Origin: Emiliania huxleyi CCMP1516
Lineage: Eukaryota; Haptophyta; Isochrysidales; Noelaerhabdaceae
Reading direction: 5' to 3'
Assembly: GCF_000372725.1 (NCBI RefSeq)
Contig: NW_005200670.1
Coordinates: 23,076-87,075 of the forward strand
DNA: 64,000 nt
The notes beneath the pieces are model-generated. The model saw nothing but the letters and a program-made list of their open reading frames with translations. It was not told the DNA's origin and did not search any database. Position numbers and translations under genes: made by a program. Position 1 is the first letter of the stretch; every line of letters begins with the position of its first letter. Positions 31,883 through 40,678 of this stretch are shown one piece after another.

Positions 31883-32707
31883 ATGCTCATCATCGCGCTG
31901 CTGCCACTCGCGCGGTCTATCGCGCTCCCCGCTGCAGTCAGCCGCGCAGTTTGGGCATCGCACCACCTGTTCGAGCGGCCGCTGCAGTCTGCCGTACTCG
32001 AGGATCTGGCGAATGTGAAGGTCCCTGCCGAAGAAGACCGCGAGATTCTGGCCTTTGCGGCGCGGCCAAAGGCGCCGCCGGGTGGGGCCCTGCCAGTGCT
32101 GCTCGTGCTTCACGAGTTCTGGGGACTCTCCGGCTCGATTGTGGACAAAGCACAGGGTCTCGCTGACGAGCTGGGCTGCCTGTGCATCGCGCCTGACTGC
32201 TTTCGCGGCGAGACCACCGACTTCGTACCAAAGGCGATCTGGCTTGCGCTATCCACACCTCAGCAGCGCGTCAACGCAGACTTGGCCGCGGTGCTGCGCT
32301 GGGCCGCATCGCAGGACGGTGTAGCGGAAAACTTCCCAGTCGGGGTACTCGGCTTCTGCTTTGGAGGTGGCAAGGCGATTGGCTTTACGACTACAATGCG
32401 CCCTGACGCGGCGACCGTCGTGTTTTATGGCGAGCCGGTACTCAAGGTCGAGGCTCTGGCCGCACTGAGCGCTCCCGTGTGCGGCATCTATGGGGCGGAG
32501 GATCCGCAGCCAACAACAAACCGAGCGGCAGCGGCGCGCTTCCGGTCGGCGCTGGCAGAGGCTGGGGTCGAGCACGATGTTACTTGCTACGAAGGCGTTG
32601 GGCACGCCTTTTGGAAGGACATGGGGCAGATAGAGCGACGAGAGACGCCACAAATCGCGGCGTGGCGGCAGAGCACCACCTTCCTGCGCACCTTCTTCGA
32701 CGGGTGA
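31883..32707 (+). CDS. Dienelactone hydrolase family protein with N-terminal targeting peptide
   Basis: A 274-residue alpha/beta hydrolase. It starts MLIIALLPLARSIALPAAVS, a signal or transit peptide. The catalytic triad is visible: the Cys nucleophile in VLGFCFGGGKAIG, Asp in GIYGAEDPQPT and His in EGVGHAFWKD. HEFWGLSGSIVDKAQGLADEL near residue 80 is the usual oxyanion-side segment. The family hydrolyses dienelactones in aromatic degradation, and eukaryotic members act on diverse esters; the substrate here is unknown. The frame is open upstream to 31784, but the ATG at 31883 begins the hydrophobic leader and is preferred. It is divergent from the Kelch gene, with about 150 bp between starts. 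Confidence 0.85.
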   Translation: MLIIALLPLARSIALPAAVSRAVWASHHLFERPLQSAVLEDLANVKVPAEEDREILAFAARPKAPPGGALPVLLVLHEFWGLSGSIVDKAQGLADELGCLCIAPDCFRGETTDFVPKAIWLALSTPQQRVNADLAAVLRWAASQDGVAENFPVGVLGFCFGGGKAIGFTTTMRPDAATVVFYGEPVLKVEALAALSAPVCGIYGAEDPQPTTNRAAAARFRSALAEAGVEHDVTCYEGVGHAFWKDMGQIERRETPQIAAWRQSTTFLRTFFDG

Positions 32708-32948
32708 CCATGAGCATGGTAGGCCGACCGGCTACCGACAGCCGGGGTCTTAGTGCAGCGAGAGCCGGTGCCTCCCCCCAGAACCTTCCGAGATTTAAGT
32801 TTATTAAATACACCGCGATACTTCTTTCCTTTTGCACGTGCCATGGGGCGCGCAGGCAGGCAGGGGGGCGGGGGTCAGGGCCAGGGAGCAGGCCAGGGGC
32901 CAGGGGCCACAGGGGGCCGCCACCATCTGACTTCTGAGAATTGACAGC
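32708..32948. other. Short intergenic gap between convergent genes
   Basis: Contains TTAAGTTTATTAAATACACC, the only AT-rich stretch, possibly a polyadenylation region for the hydrolase, then (GGGCCAGGGGCCA) G-rich repeats. Confidence 0.3.
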
Positions 32949-34263
32949 TCACCAACGGTTGTGCTGCTCTCCATACTGACGGTTGTACTCCAGTTTGCTG
33001 TACCCCTGCGAAGCCCCCTGCGTCCAGCAGTACTCGTTGTGACGATAGCCAGACTGTTTCCCCTCGCTGAATGTGAACCCTGCATCACTGCACTCATGAG
33101 GCAAGTAGCCCGCCTGCTTCGCCTCCGCACACGAGTAACCCGCCTGCTTCATCTCCGCCAACGAGTAACCCGCCTGCTTCATCTCCGCCAACGAGTAACC
33201 CGCCTGCTTCATCTCCGCCAACGAGTAACCCGCCTGCTTCATCTCCGCCAACGAGTAACCCGCCTGCTTCGCCTCCGCACACGAGTAGCCCGCCTGCTTC
33301 GCCTGCACACTCGAGTAGCCCGCCTGCCGGAGCCCCTCGAGGAGCCCTAACGAGCGCGCCTCCGAGCACGCGAATCCGAGAGCCTTGAACGGCTTGGAGG
33401 TCTTCGCGCCGCCCGTGATCTTGGCACTCGCCCACCGGGCAGTGTGAAGGCTGCTGTTCGGGAAGGTGCAATCGTGGAGTGCGGCGTGGCTGAGATCGAC
33501 GTTCGACAGATCGGTGGACGCAAAGTCGCAGCGCTGCACGCGCGCATGACTCATGTCGACTCGTGCCATCTGCGAGCCCGCACAGCGTGGCGTGATCGAA
33601 TGTGGCGTCCGTCAGGTCGCACCCCGCGAAGGTGCACGCTTTGTCGATGACCATCCGGCTGAAGTCCTCGCCCGAAAAGTCGAGCCCAGAGAAGTTGGTG
33701 GTGCCGGCCTGGTAGCGGTCGAAGAACTCGCGCGACGACATGCCCTTCGAGCTTATGTAACCCGCCATCCTCAGCTCGTCCGACGACCACCCGGCGGCCT
33801 TGGCCTCGAGCAGCGGGTAACCAGCTTGCCGCGCCTCTGCGCACGAGTAACCAGTCGCTCGGGCTAGCCGGCAATCGATGCCGGCCTGCTTGATCTCACG
33901 AAGCGCATCGCGTCGCTCCACAATCTCTGCGAGCGTTGCAGGGCGCGCGCTGCCGCTGCTTCCCGAATGCTTGGGCTGACGTTCGAGCGCATCAAGCCGG
34001 GCACGAAGACTCCGATTGTCCGTCCGAAGCTCGTGAACCTGCGTGAGCAGCGCCTGCATCAGCTCTGCCGAGGCGTTCTGCTTCGCATTCACGAGCTCCG
34101 CGGTGGCGGCCTGCTTCGCATTCACGAGCTCCGCGGTGGCGGCCTGCTTTGCATCCATGAGCTGCGTCATTGCGTTCTGCTTCGTATCCAACTCGTTCGT
34201 CGCCTTCTCCAGTTCGTCCACGCGCGCGAGCGCGTGCCCTACCAGCTGCTCCATTCGCTCCAT
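32949..34263 (-). CDS. Coiled-coil, pentapeptide and KQAGY-repeat protein (frame break near 33560)
   Basis: Start MERMEQLVGHALARVDEL at 34263. Residues ~1-95 are coiled coil with repeated 11-mers (QAATAELVNAK). Then come repeats of a (K/R)QAGYSxAE type (ATGYSCAEARQAGYPLLEAK), then pentapeptide repeats (NFSGLDFSGEDFSRMVIDKA, FAGCDLTDATFDHATLCG). Near 33560 the frame changes and pentapeptides continue (MARVDMSHARVQRCDFASTD) to 33400, followed by about ten copies of the 11-residue YSLAEMKQAG unit, ending at 32949. A short intron or a one-base frameshift must lie at about 33555-33575; no intron of credible size fits, so a true or assembly frameshift is likely. Function is unknown. Confidence 0.65.
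33094..33330. repeat. 33-bp tandem repeat coding for YSLAEMKQAG units
   Basis: CCGCCTGCTTCATCTCCGCC plus AACGAGTAAC repeats about seven times, four of them practically identical. Confidence 0.9.
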
Positions 34264-34715
34264 CACGGGAGGCCGACATCGGTCCCCCGGTCCCCCCGCA
34301 CTTCGTACACGGGTTAGGCGCGAGACCCGAGACACACGGGTTTTGCCGCTCTCAGTTTGGCAACACGGTAAGACACAGGCGGCGAGGCGTGACCGGCGTG
34401 TCATCACAGCAACAGATACGGAAGCCCGGCGGCAGTCATCCATCCAGTTGTTTGCTCGAGCTCACCCACCCCAGTCACCACCAGCCAGGGCTCGTCGATT
34501 TGGCGCGAGCCAGCGCTGAAGAGTGTTCTCTCTGTGGTGGGCGATGGACTTGCTTCTCTTTCATTATTGTGGCCCTAGTAGAAATTGCAGACACACGTAT
34601 GCATAATGCAACAGAATGATGCCTCCGCGGTGCGGCAAACAGACACCGGTGCGGCCTGGCTCATGAGCTGCCAGCTGCGGCCGGGCCGCGCGCACCGCCG
34701 CCGCCATGCGACGGC

Positions 34716-35442
34716 TCACTTGGGCTCGTTGGGCTTGCGCGCGGCGACAGTGGCTGCCGCTGCCGCCCAGGTCAGCCACACGCCAGCGACCATCCCCGTC
34801 ATCGCGGCAAGGGCCGTGGGGTGGTCGGCGCTCTTGATCAGGGCACCCTGGTTGAACTTGACCTGCCGGGTGCGAGCGAGGGGTGGGGCGCTCAGATGGA
34901 GCCGGTGCAGAAGCCGTGACGGGCAGCGCGCCGTGAGGAGCGTCTGCGTCGAGAAGAGGCCCATGAGCGTGACTGGCACCATCGCGTTGGCGGGGCACTC
35001 GTAGTAGATAATCTCCCACGCGATGGTGAGAGCCTCGACAAGGTGCGAAGCAACGGCAGTGCAGAGGATCGGCACGTTGGTGTAGAAGAGGGCCGGCGCC
35101 GTGCGCAGGATCGCGTACGCCATGTTCTCGGTCATGAAGCGACGGTGGGTGGGTCCGAGGTTTGGCACCCGGGCGAATCCTGCGTAACCACCGAGGGCCC
35201 ACGGGAACTTCTCCGTCCGCTGGGCGTCGCTGGCGGCCTCGTCGACGAACGGAAGGACGTTGATGATGCCCACGTCAAGTACGAGGCCGTGGAAGGCGAA
35301 CCTGAAAGCGAGGGCGACGTGAGAAGGAGGTGAGAGGGCGACGTGAGAGATCGACGTGAGAGATAGAGCGTGAGAGCTCGACGTACATGCCACGCATGGC
35401 TTTGAAGCTGCCCGGCAGCGCGGCGATCGCTGAGAGGACCAT
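34716..35442 (-). CDS. Multi-pass membrane protein, two or three exons, family unknown
   Basis: Exon 1 starts MVLSAIAALPGSFKAMRG at 35442 and joins by a GT-AG intron (GGCAT|GTACGTC to TTTCAG|GTTCGCC, about 35386-35302) to FAFHGLVLDVGIINVLPFVD, then FARVPNLGPTHRRFMTENMA, FYTNVPILCTAVASHLVEAL and NAMVPVTLMGLFSTQTL. The C-terminal part QVKFNQGALIKSADHPTALA, AMTGMVAGVWLTWAAAA ends at 34716. Between them an in-frame Arg/Leu-rich piece (about 34948-34860) looks unlike the rest and may be an intron ending CCCGGCAG. Four or so hydrophobic helices are visible. The intron contains CGACGTGAGAG repeats. I cannot name the family. Confidence 0.55.
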
Positions 35443-36573
35443 GGTTGCGAGGGTCGCGAGAGGCTTGCGAGAGCTTGCTTGCGAGCGGGGTGCAGGAGCT
35501 TTGGATTGTACAAGAGAGCGCCGCGCACGTTTTTATTTTATTTTTGAGCTTAGCCTTCGATGTTATGAAACAACGCAAGGCGGACATGGCATATCGCTCT
35601 CGGGCCCACAGACATCCCGCACACTCGCCGCACACCCGCCGCCCCCGCGCGCGCCCCACCCCGGCCGGGAGAGAGGGGAGTGACAGTTTGGGACGGCAAC
35701 AGAACGAGTATGTTGAGTCCTGGCTCAACAACGCAGAGAGAAATGAAAGCCGTCCGGCTCACAAGTCCGGCTCACGCGCCCCGACTGACCGATCTACCGC
35801 ACTGATCACTTCCGCCCCCTCGCTCCCAACCCATCCACCTCGCCTCGGGCCGCGCCGCGCGATCTCGGGCGATCTCGCGCCATCTCGGGGCCGCGCCGCG
35901 CGATCTCGCACAATCTCGCGCTATCTCGGAGCTCCACGCCACGCCGCCCCCCCCCCCACCCCCCACCCCACCTCACCCACCGCCGCGCCGCGCTATCTCG
36001 GGCGATCTCGGAGCGTCGCTCGCGCGGCGTCACACCTGCTCAAAAAAAGGAAGGGCCTGGTTGGAGCCACGGGGCTCACGAGGACGTGTTCGCTCGGTTC
36101 TCGCCGCCTCGCCCTGCGCCACTTGGGCCGGTGAGGCGGCGCCCCGCGCGGCGCGTCCCTCGCCCCGTCACGCCGACCCCTGCGCGCACCGCTCATCTTC
36201 AGCCCTCTCGGGGTTACTCTTGCGCTCACGCAGGGGAACCCGGCGGTACTCCCTTCCCCCCACCTCCGACGGGTTAGGTCGGTTCTGCGCCCCTTTGGCG
36301 CCTGTGCATGTCCCGCGTGCCCGCCCGCCTGCCAGGGCTGATGCCAAGGCCAAATCAACAACATGCCCGGCTGATGCCAGGGCCAAACCCACTGCCCGAG
36401 CCTACCTTCGATGACTTTGTATTCGCCACAGAAAGAAAGAAAACAGATAACCCAAGGGAGGGATGGGTATTCGCCACACGCCTCCCGACGGCAAACACCT
36501 ATTTCTTTTGCAGCGCCCTGAAGCGAGCGAGAGAGAGCCGGGCGCTGACTGGCGCGGCTGCCGCTCCACTCCC
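35443..36573. other. Intergenic, with CGATCTCGG-type and poly-C repeats
   Basis: At 35845-36030 units such as GCGATCTCGGGC and GATCTCGCGC repeat, interrupted by a C/A run at 35945-35980. This resembles intron filler elsewhere, but no flanking exons are recognised. CTATTTCTTTTGCAGCG at 36501-36517 resembles the AT-rich start motif and lies 57 bp before the next ATG. Confidence 0.45.
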
Positions 36574-37745
36574 ATGGCCTCGCTGACGCCGAGCGAGGTC
36601 CGCCTTCTTGAGTCTCTCGACGACGCCATCACGGCCGAGCTGGCCGCGTGCGACCCTGCGGGCAGGCTGTGCGGGCCAAAGCGGAGCGCTGTCAAGCTCG
36701 AGCTACTGCAGAATTTCTTCGAGACGCTCGCATCAAACAACCGGCTGACGCTGACCGCCGCCGACCGCGGCCGCATCCGCGGCGCCGTGAGCGCGTCGCT
36801 GCCGGCCCGCTTTGTCCGGCGCGACCGCGTCGTCTGCAACGTTGGTGGTGCGCGGCCGTGGGAGGCTGGCGTGGTGCACGCTGTCCACGAGCCCGACCCG
36901 GACGACGGCTCAGGGCGGCGGAAGTTCGCCTATATCGTGCTGACGGACCCGCCAACGGCTCGGCTCGTGTCGGTGCCGCAGGACAGCAACGACCTGATCC
37001 GTGCCGAGGTCTGCTTTGGCCAGCGGGCGGGCGCCCTCTGGTTCACTCTCCTTAGATGCGCAAGACCAAGCGAGCGCTAGGGAACCGATATGCCTTACCA
37101 CCTAGTTCGTGCAGTACTTGTGTACAATACTCGGGCCCCGCTAGCAAGTCATGCACAGGGAGGGAGGGAGAGCAAACGACTTGGAGCCTCACAGCTGAGC
37201 TCACCCAGAGAACTCTGTTCTCACCCAGAACTCCTTCTGATGCCTGAGACTACCCGAGACTACCCGAGAGTACCCGAGATTACCCGAGACTACCCGAGAT
37301 TACCCGAGATTACCCGAGACTACCCGAGATTACCCGAGATTACCCGAGATTACCCGAGACTGATAAGTAATGCCTCTCTCTCTCTTCGATGCCGGCCCAC
37401 ACATCACGCCCCCGGCTAGAGGTATCCGTGGCGGCGGCCGCGAGACTTGCTCTGCTCCGCCGCCGGCAGCCGTGGAGGGCGTCTGTTCACACCCGCGATG
37501 CTGTGAACAGGTTCACGCGCATGAGCCTGCCGCAGGCCGCGAGGCGACGGTGCGACGCAGCCCGCTGCTCAGAGAGCGAGCGCTGCTCAGAGAGCGAGTC
37601 GTGCCGGCCGGCGCGGGTGGCGGCGCCGCGGCGGGGTGCGGCGAGAGAGGCCACGTGCGGCGGCGGGCGCCGCTTCGGCGTCGGCGATCGTGTCTCGTGC
37701 GCCGTTGAGGACTCGTCTGGTCTGCTGTCTGACTGGGCGGCAGGC
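36574..37745 (+). CDS. Modular protein with DRVxC...VPxD-type small domain, split by repeat-rich intron
   Basis: Start MASLTPSEVRLLESLDDA. A helical N-terminus (KLELLQNFFETLASNNRLT) is followed by FVRRDRVVCNVGGARPWEAG, then FAYIVLTDPPTARLVSVPQD and LIRAEVCFG, a short beta-rich domain I have seen as a repeated module in algal proteins (GDRVxCxxG..W..G.V....Y.V.LDD); the name is uncertain. Exon 1 stops near 37050-37080. After the 37235-37362 repeats, 37389-37745 reads NRFTRMSLPQAARRRCDAAR and later RRFGVGDRVSCAVEDSSGL, the start of a second such domain, which supports one gene across the repeat. The 3' end dissolves into GAGATTGCGCC repeats, so the model is incomplete. Confidence 0.5.
37235..37362 (+). 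repeat. 11-bp tandem repeat GAGATTACCC / GAGACTACCC, about 11 copies
   Basis: Units CGAGATTACC and CGAGACTACC alternate. It probably lies inside an intron of the surrounding gene, like the arrays in ABC1 and other genes here. Confidence 0.9.
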
Positions 37746-38570
37746 GCACGAGATTGCGCCGAGATCGCGCCTGAGATTGTGCCGAGATTGCGCCTGAGAT
37801 TTCGCCGAGATTGCGTCTAGCCTCCTGTCTGACCGGCTGCAGATGCGGAGATACCGCACGAGATTGCGCCGAGATTGCGTCGAGACTTTGCCGAGACCTC
37901 GCCGAGCGGTCGCCACCGTGAACAGCGTGTCTTCACGGCCGCCGGCCGTGAACAGGCACAGTCCGCGCCGTCGACGTCTTTCTGAAGGGGGCTGGCGGCA
38001 TTGCGGGCGGCGTCGTGGCGTACGACGTTCGGCTGGACGGAGGAGGCGGGGACGGAGGCGAAGGCAGAAGTGGCGATGACGAGTGCAGGCAGTGCAGATG
38101 CGGGGACGGCGAGGGAGGTGGGCACGGAAGCGAAGGCGGAGATGGCGGTGGCGAGTGCAAACAGCGCGGCGGCGGCGTGGCGTACGACGTCCTGGACGAA
38201 GGTGGAGGCGGAGGCGGCGACTGCAGTGGCGACGGAAAGTGCGAACAGCGCGGCGGCGGCGGTGTGGCGGCGGCTCGCTGCAGCGGCGGCGGGTGCCGAG
38301 AGCGGTTGCACCGCGGCGTGCACTGGTTGTGAGCGGCGTCTGTGCACATGGCGGGGTGTGCGTGTAGGCGGCGCGTGCTCGTGCACCGCGACGTGCACTG
38401 GCTGGTGCGCGAGATGAGCCGAGATTACCCGAGGTTGGCCGAGATTCGTTGTGTGGCTGGTGCGGGAGATGAGCCGAGATTACCCGAGGTTGGCCGAGAT
38501 TCGTTGTGTGGCTGGTGCGGGAGATCCGCCGAGATCCGCCGAGCGTAGTTGCGAGCGGTGGCGGGTGCGG
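37740..38570. repeat. Mosaic of GAGATTGCGCC units and duplicated exon-like segments
   Basis: Two near copies of CTGTCTGAC(T/C)GGC.GCAG..GCGCACGAGATTGCGC (about 37725 and 37823) surround GAGATTGCGCCGAGATC units. At 38080-38260 a ~70 bp unit containing GCGGCGGCGTGGCGTACGAC recurs. At 38411-38520 a 55 bp unit with GAGATGAGCCGAGATTACCC occurs twice. Open frames on both strands are unconvincing. Confidence 0.7.
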
Positions 38571-39280
38571 GCGATGTTGCGGCCGCCCCCGCGCCCCCGC
38601 CCGCCGCGGACGGCGTTTCGCCACCGGAGTGTGCGCTGTCGGGTCGGTGCGGGAGGTGAGGTACGGCCTGATCTGACCTCGCCTTGCCTCAGGTGCGTGA
38701 GCTGGCGCTGCAGCCGGCCGGGCCGCGCATGGCAAAGGACGGGTCTCGCCGCGCTGTCGGGGGGTGCGTCCGTGCGCGGGTCCGGTAATCAACTACTCTC
38801 GGCTGACGAACCCCAGGTCGCGTGCTGTCTCGCGGATCGCGAAGAGGGCGGCCGCCGGCGGCACTGCCGAGGCAGTCAGTCTCGGCTCACCTCGGCTAGC
38901 ATGTCGGCTCCTCTCGGCCCTCCCCGGCTAGGCGATCGGCTAGCACATCGACTAGCACATCGACTAGCACATCGGCGACTTTGGACTCTCCTCTTCCCCG
39001 CTCTCCTCGGCTCTCCTCGCCCCTCCTCGGCTCAACAATCCTCGGCGATGCGGCATTCTCCTCACCTCGGCCAACCTCGGCCAACCTCGGCTCCCCGGCT
39101 GACCTCGGCTGACCTCGGCTGACCTCGGCTGACCTCGGCTGACCTCGGCTCCTGTCGGCTCCCCGCGGTTCCTCTCGGCTCATCTCGGCTCCTCGGCTCA
39201 TCTCGGCTCACTCCGTGGCTGATCTCGGCCGATCTCGGCTCATCAACCATCGGCCGAGTGTCTCGCCCTTTTCTCTCTCC
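38571..39280. other. Repeat-rich region, CTCGGCTGAC units; no recognised gene
   Basis: From about 38880 to 39250 the sequence is dominated by CTCGGCTCCT, CTCGGCTGAC and ACATCGACTAGC units. Acceptor-like TCTCCAG|GTCGTCG at 39281 suggests that the array may be an intron. Confidence 0.5.
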
Positions 39281-39281
39281 A

Positions 39282-39516
39282 GGTCGTCGACCACGCGACG
39301 CGCCGCGTGCGCCAGAGGCCGGAGGAGGAGGGGGGGGAGCAGGAGGGGGAGGAGGAGGAAGGGCGGGAGGGGGCGGCTGTCCCAGCCGCGTCGGCGGCGG
39401 CTGCAGCTCTGCTCGGAGACAGGTTCAGGTTCGACGGCGCCGGCGCCGGCGCCGGTATTGGGAGAGAAGGAGGGATGCGGGTGTGTGTGCCAGCGAGGCC
39501 ACACGAGAAAAGATGA
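39282..39516 (+). CDS. Possible terminal exon after repeat intron
   Basis: Starting after CTCTCTCCAG, the frame VVDHATRRVRQRPEEEGG, then a Glu/Gly-rich tract and LLGDRFRFDGAGAGAGIG, runs to a stop at 39516. It may be the last exon of the gene starting at 36574 or of an unseen gene. Low-complexity composition makes it uncertain. Confidence 0.2.
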
Positions 39517-39760
39517 GAGGTGTAGCGGCCTCGGCGATAACAAACTTCTTTTCTGCAATTTCCCGACAGAAAAACTCTGGGCCGGCGCGGGGCCCCCCGG
39601 AGCGCGGAGGCACCGTGCGCCGCGGCCCGCGCCGCAGTGCGGAAACGGGGCTCCGGCGCTCAGAGTCGCTCAGAGCACCGACTTCCCGAATGGTTACGGT
39701 TGGTTAGAGGGCAGATTTGGAGAGATCTCGAGGAGTACATACAGATAGACCCTCCAACCA

Positions 39761-40282
39761 TCAGAAAACTCCGACCTGATCGGTCGTACTGACCGCCGAC
39801 AGATCACTCCAGACAGCAGACAGGCCGACGTCTGCACGCGGCCGGCCGGGCGAGAGGCTTGACACGATCCGACCCTGCGACCCTGACGCTGCTGCTCTAG
39901 CTATCAGCCATGCACTGCTGACTGCTGCCACAATGTGCGACCTGTGCTGGCCCACTTGGCGGCCTTCCCGGTCAGTGGTGAGGCGCAGTTCAGACCCCTC
40001 TCCTGGTTGCAGAGGCGGCGGCAGCGAGGCCGAGGGAGGTGGTGGAGAGGGGGGCGAGGGTGATGGTGGAGGTGGCGACAACGGCTGTGGAGAGGGAGGC
40101 GGCGGAGGAGGCGGAGGGCTCGGTGTCGGCGGCAACGGAGGAGGTGGCGACGGTAACGGCGAGGAAGGGGGTGGGGGAGGTAACGGCGGCGGGGGGGGGG
40201 AGCAAGGAAGGGGATGGCGGAGGAGGCGGAGGCGGGCGAGGAGGCGGTGGGGGTTGGCACGGCGTTCGATCACATCGCTCAT
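39761..40282 (-). CDS. Proline-rich fragment, possibly extracellular
   Basis: Start MSDVIERRANPHRLLARL, then a Pro/Ser-rich tract of about 70 residues (PPPPPSSPLPSPPPPLPP style) and a short non-repetitive tail ending DQVGVF. Similar stalks occur in the TIR and ADP-ribosyltransferase receptors here, so this could be a remnant of such a gene. Two AT-rich motifs (about 40443 and 40588, minus strand) lie upstream. Other frames through the repeat are also open, so coding is uncertain. Confidence 0.3.
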   Translation of the reverse strand: MSDVIERRANPHRLLARLRLLRHPLPCSPPPPPLPPPPPSSPLPSPPPPLPPTPSPPPPPPPPSPQPLSPPPPSPSPPSPPPPSASLPPPLQPGEGSELRLTTDREGRQVGQHRSHIVAAVSSAWLIARAAASGSQGRIVSSLSPGRPRADVGLSAVWSDLSAVSTTDQVGVF

Positions 40283-40678
40283 CAGATCGTTTGACTAACC
40301 AACCTGGCGCGTGTGTTGGGTGTTGCAGCTGGGCCCTGGGGTCACGCGCCAAAGGAGCGGCAAACTTCGAAAACGCAACGCGGATGGGCAATCTGCATCG
40401 GCAGGGAATGGCATCTGATTCGATTTTCCTGCTAGCGTTGCGAAAGAATTTTGCAACACAAATGACGTCGCGGGCCACCTCGCCAACGCGTACTGTCTGA
40501 CGTAGCGGGTTGAGCCACTGACTGCGCGCTGGCGGTGGCGCCATCTATCTCCATCCATCCATGGAGTTTGGAGCTTGATTGACAAAAAAGAATTTAGAAT
40601 GCAAAAAACTCGCGGCACAAGCACGGGAGTCGGCTGTCGGGGCTGTCGCACTTAAAGTACAGTGGGGTATGTATCCGC
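40283..40678. other. Intergenic, with two minus-strand AT-rich start-like motifs
   Basis: Minus-strand TTGCAAAATTCTTTCGC (about 40440-40458) and CATTCTAAATTCTTTTTTG (about 40583-40602). No gene is clearly tied to them. Confidence 0.35.

Noticed and set aside
32587-32844. Minus-strand 85-residue basic protein starting MARAKGKKYRGVFNKLKS
   Set aside because: It looks briefly ribosomal-protein-like but overlaps the 3' end of the dienelactone hydrolase antisense, shows no known ribosomal motif, and may be chance.
33094-33330. CRISPR-like 33-bp repeats
   Set aside because: Contiguous, in-frame protein repeats without unique spacers.
37817-38792. Minus-strand long frames (Ala/Val or Arg-rich) over 37.8-38.8 kb
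   Set aside because: Open only because of GC bias and repeats; no domains, and they are opposite to the likely gene direction.
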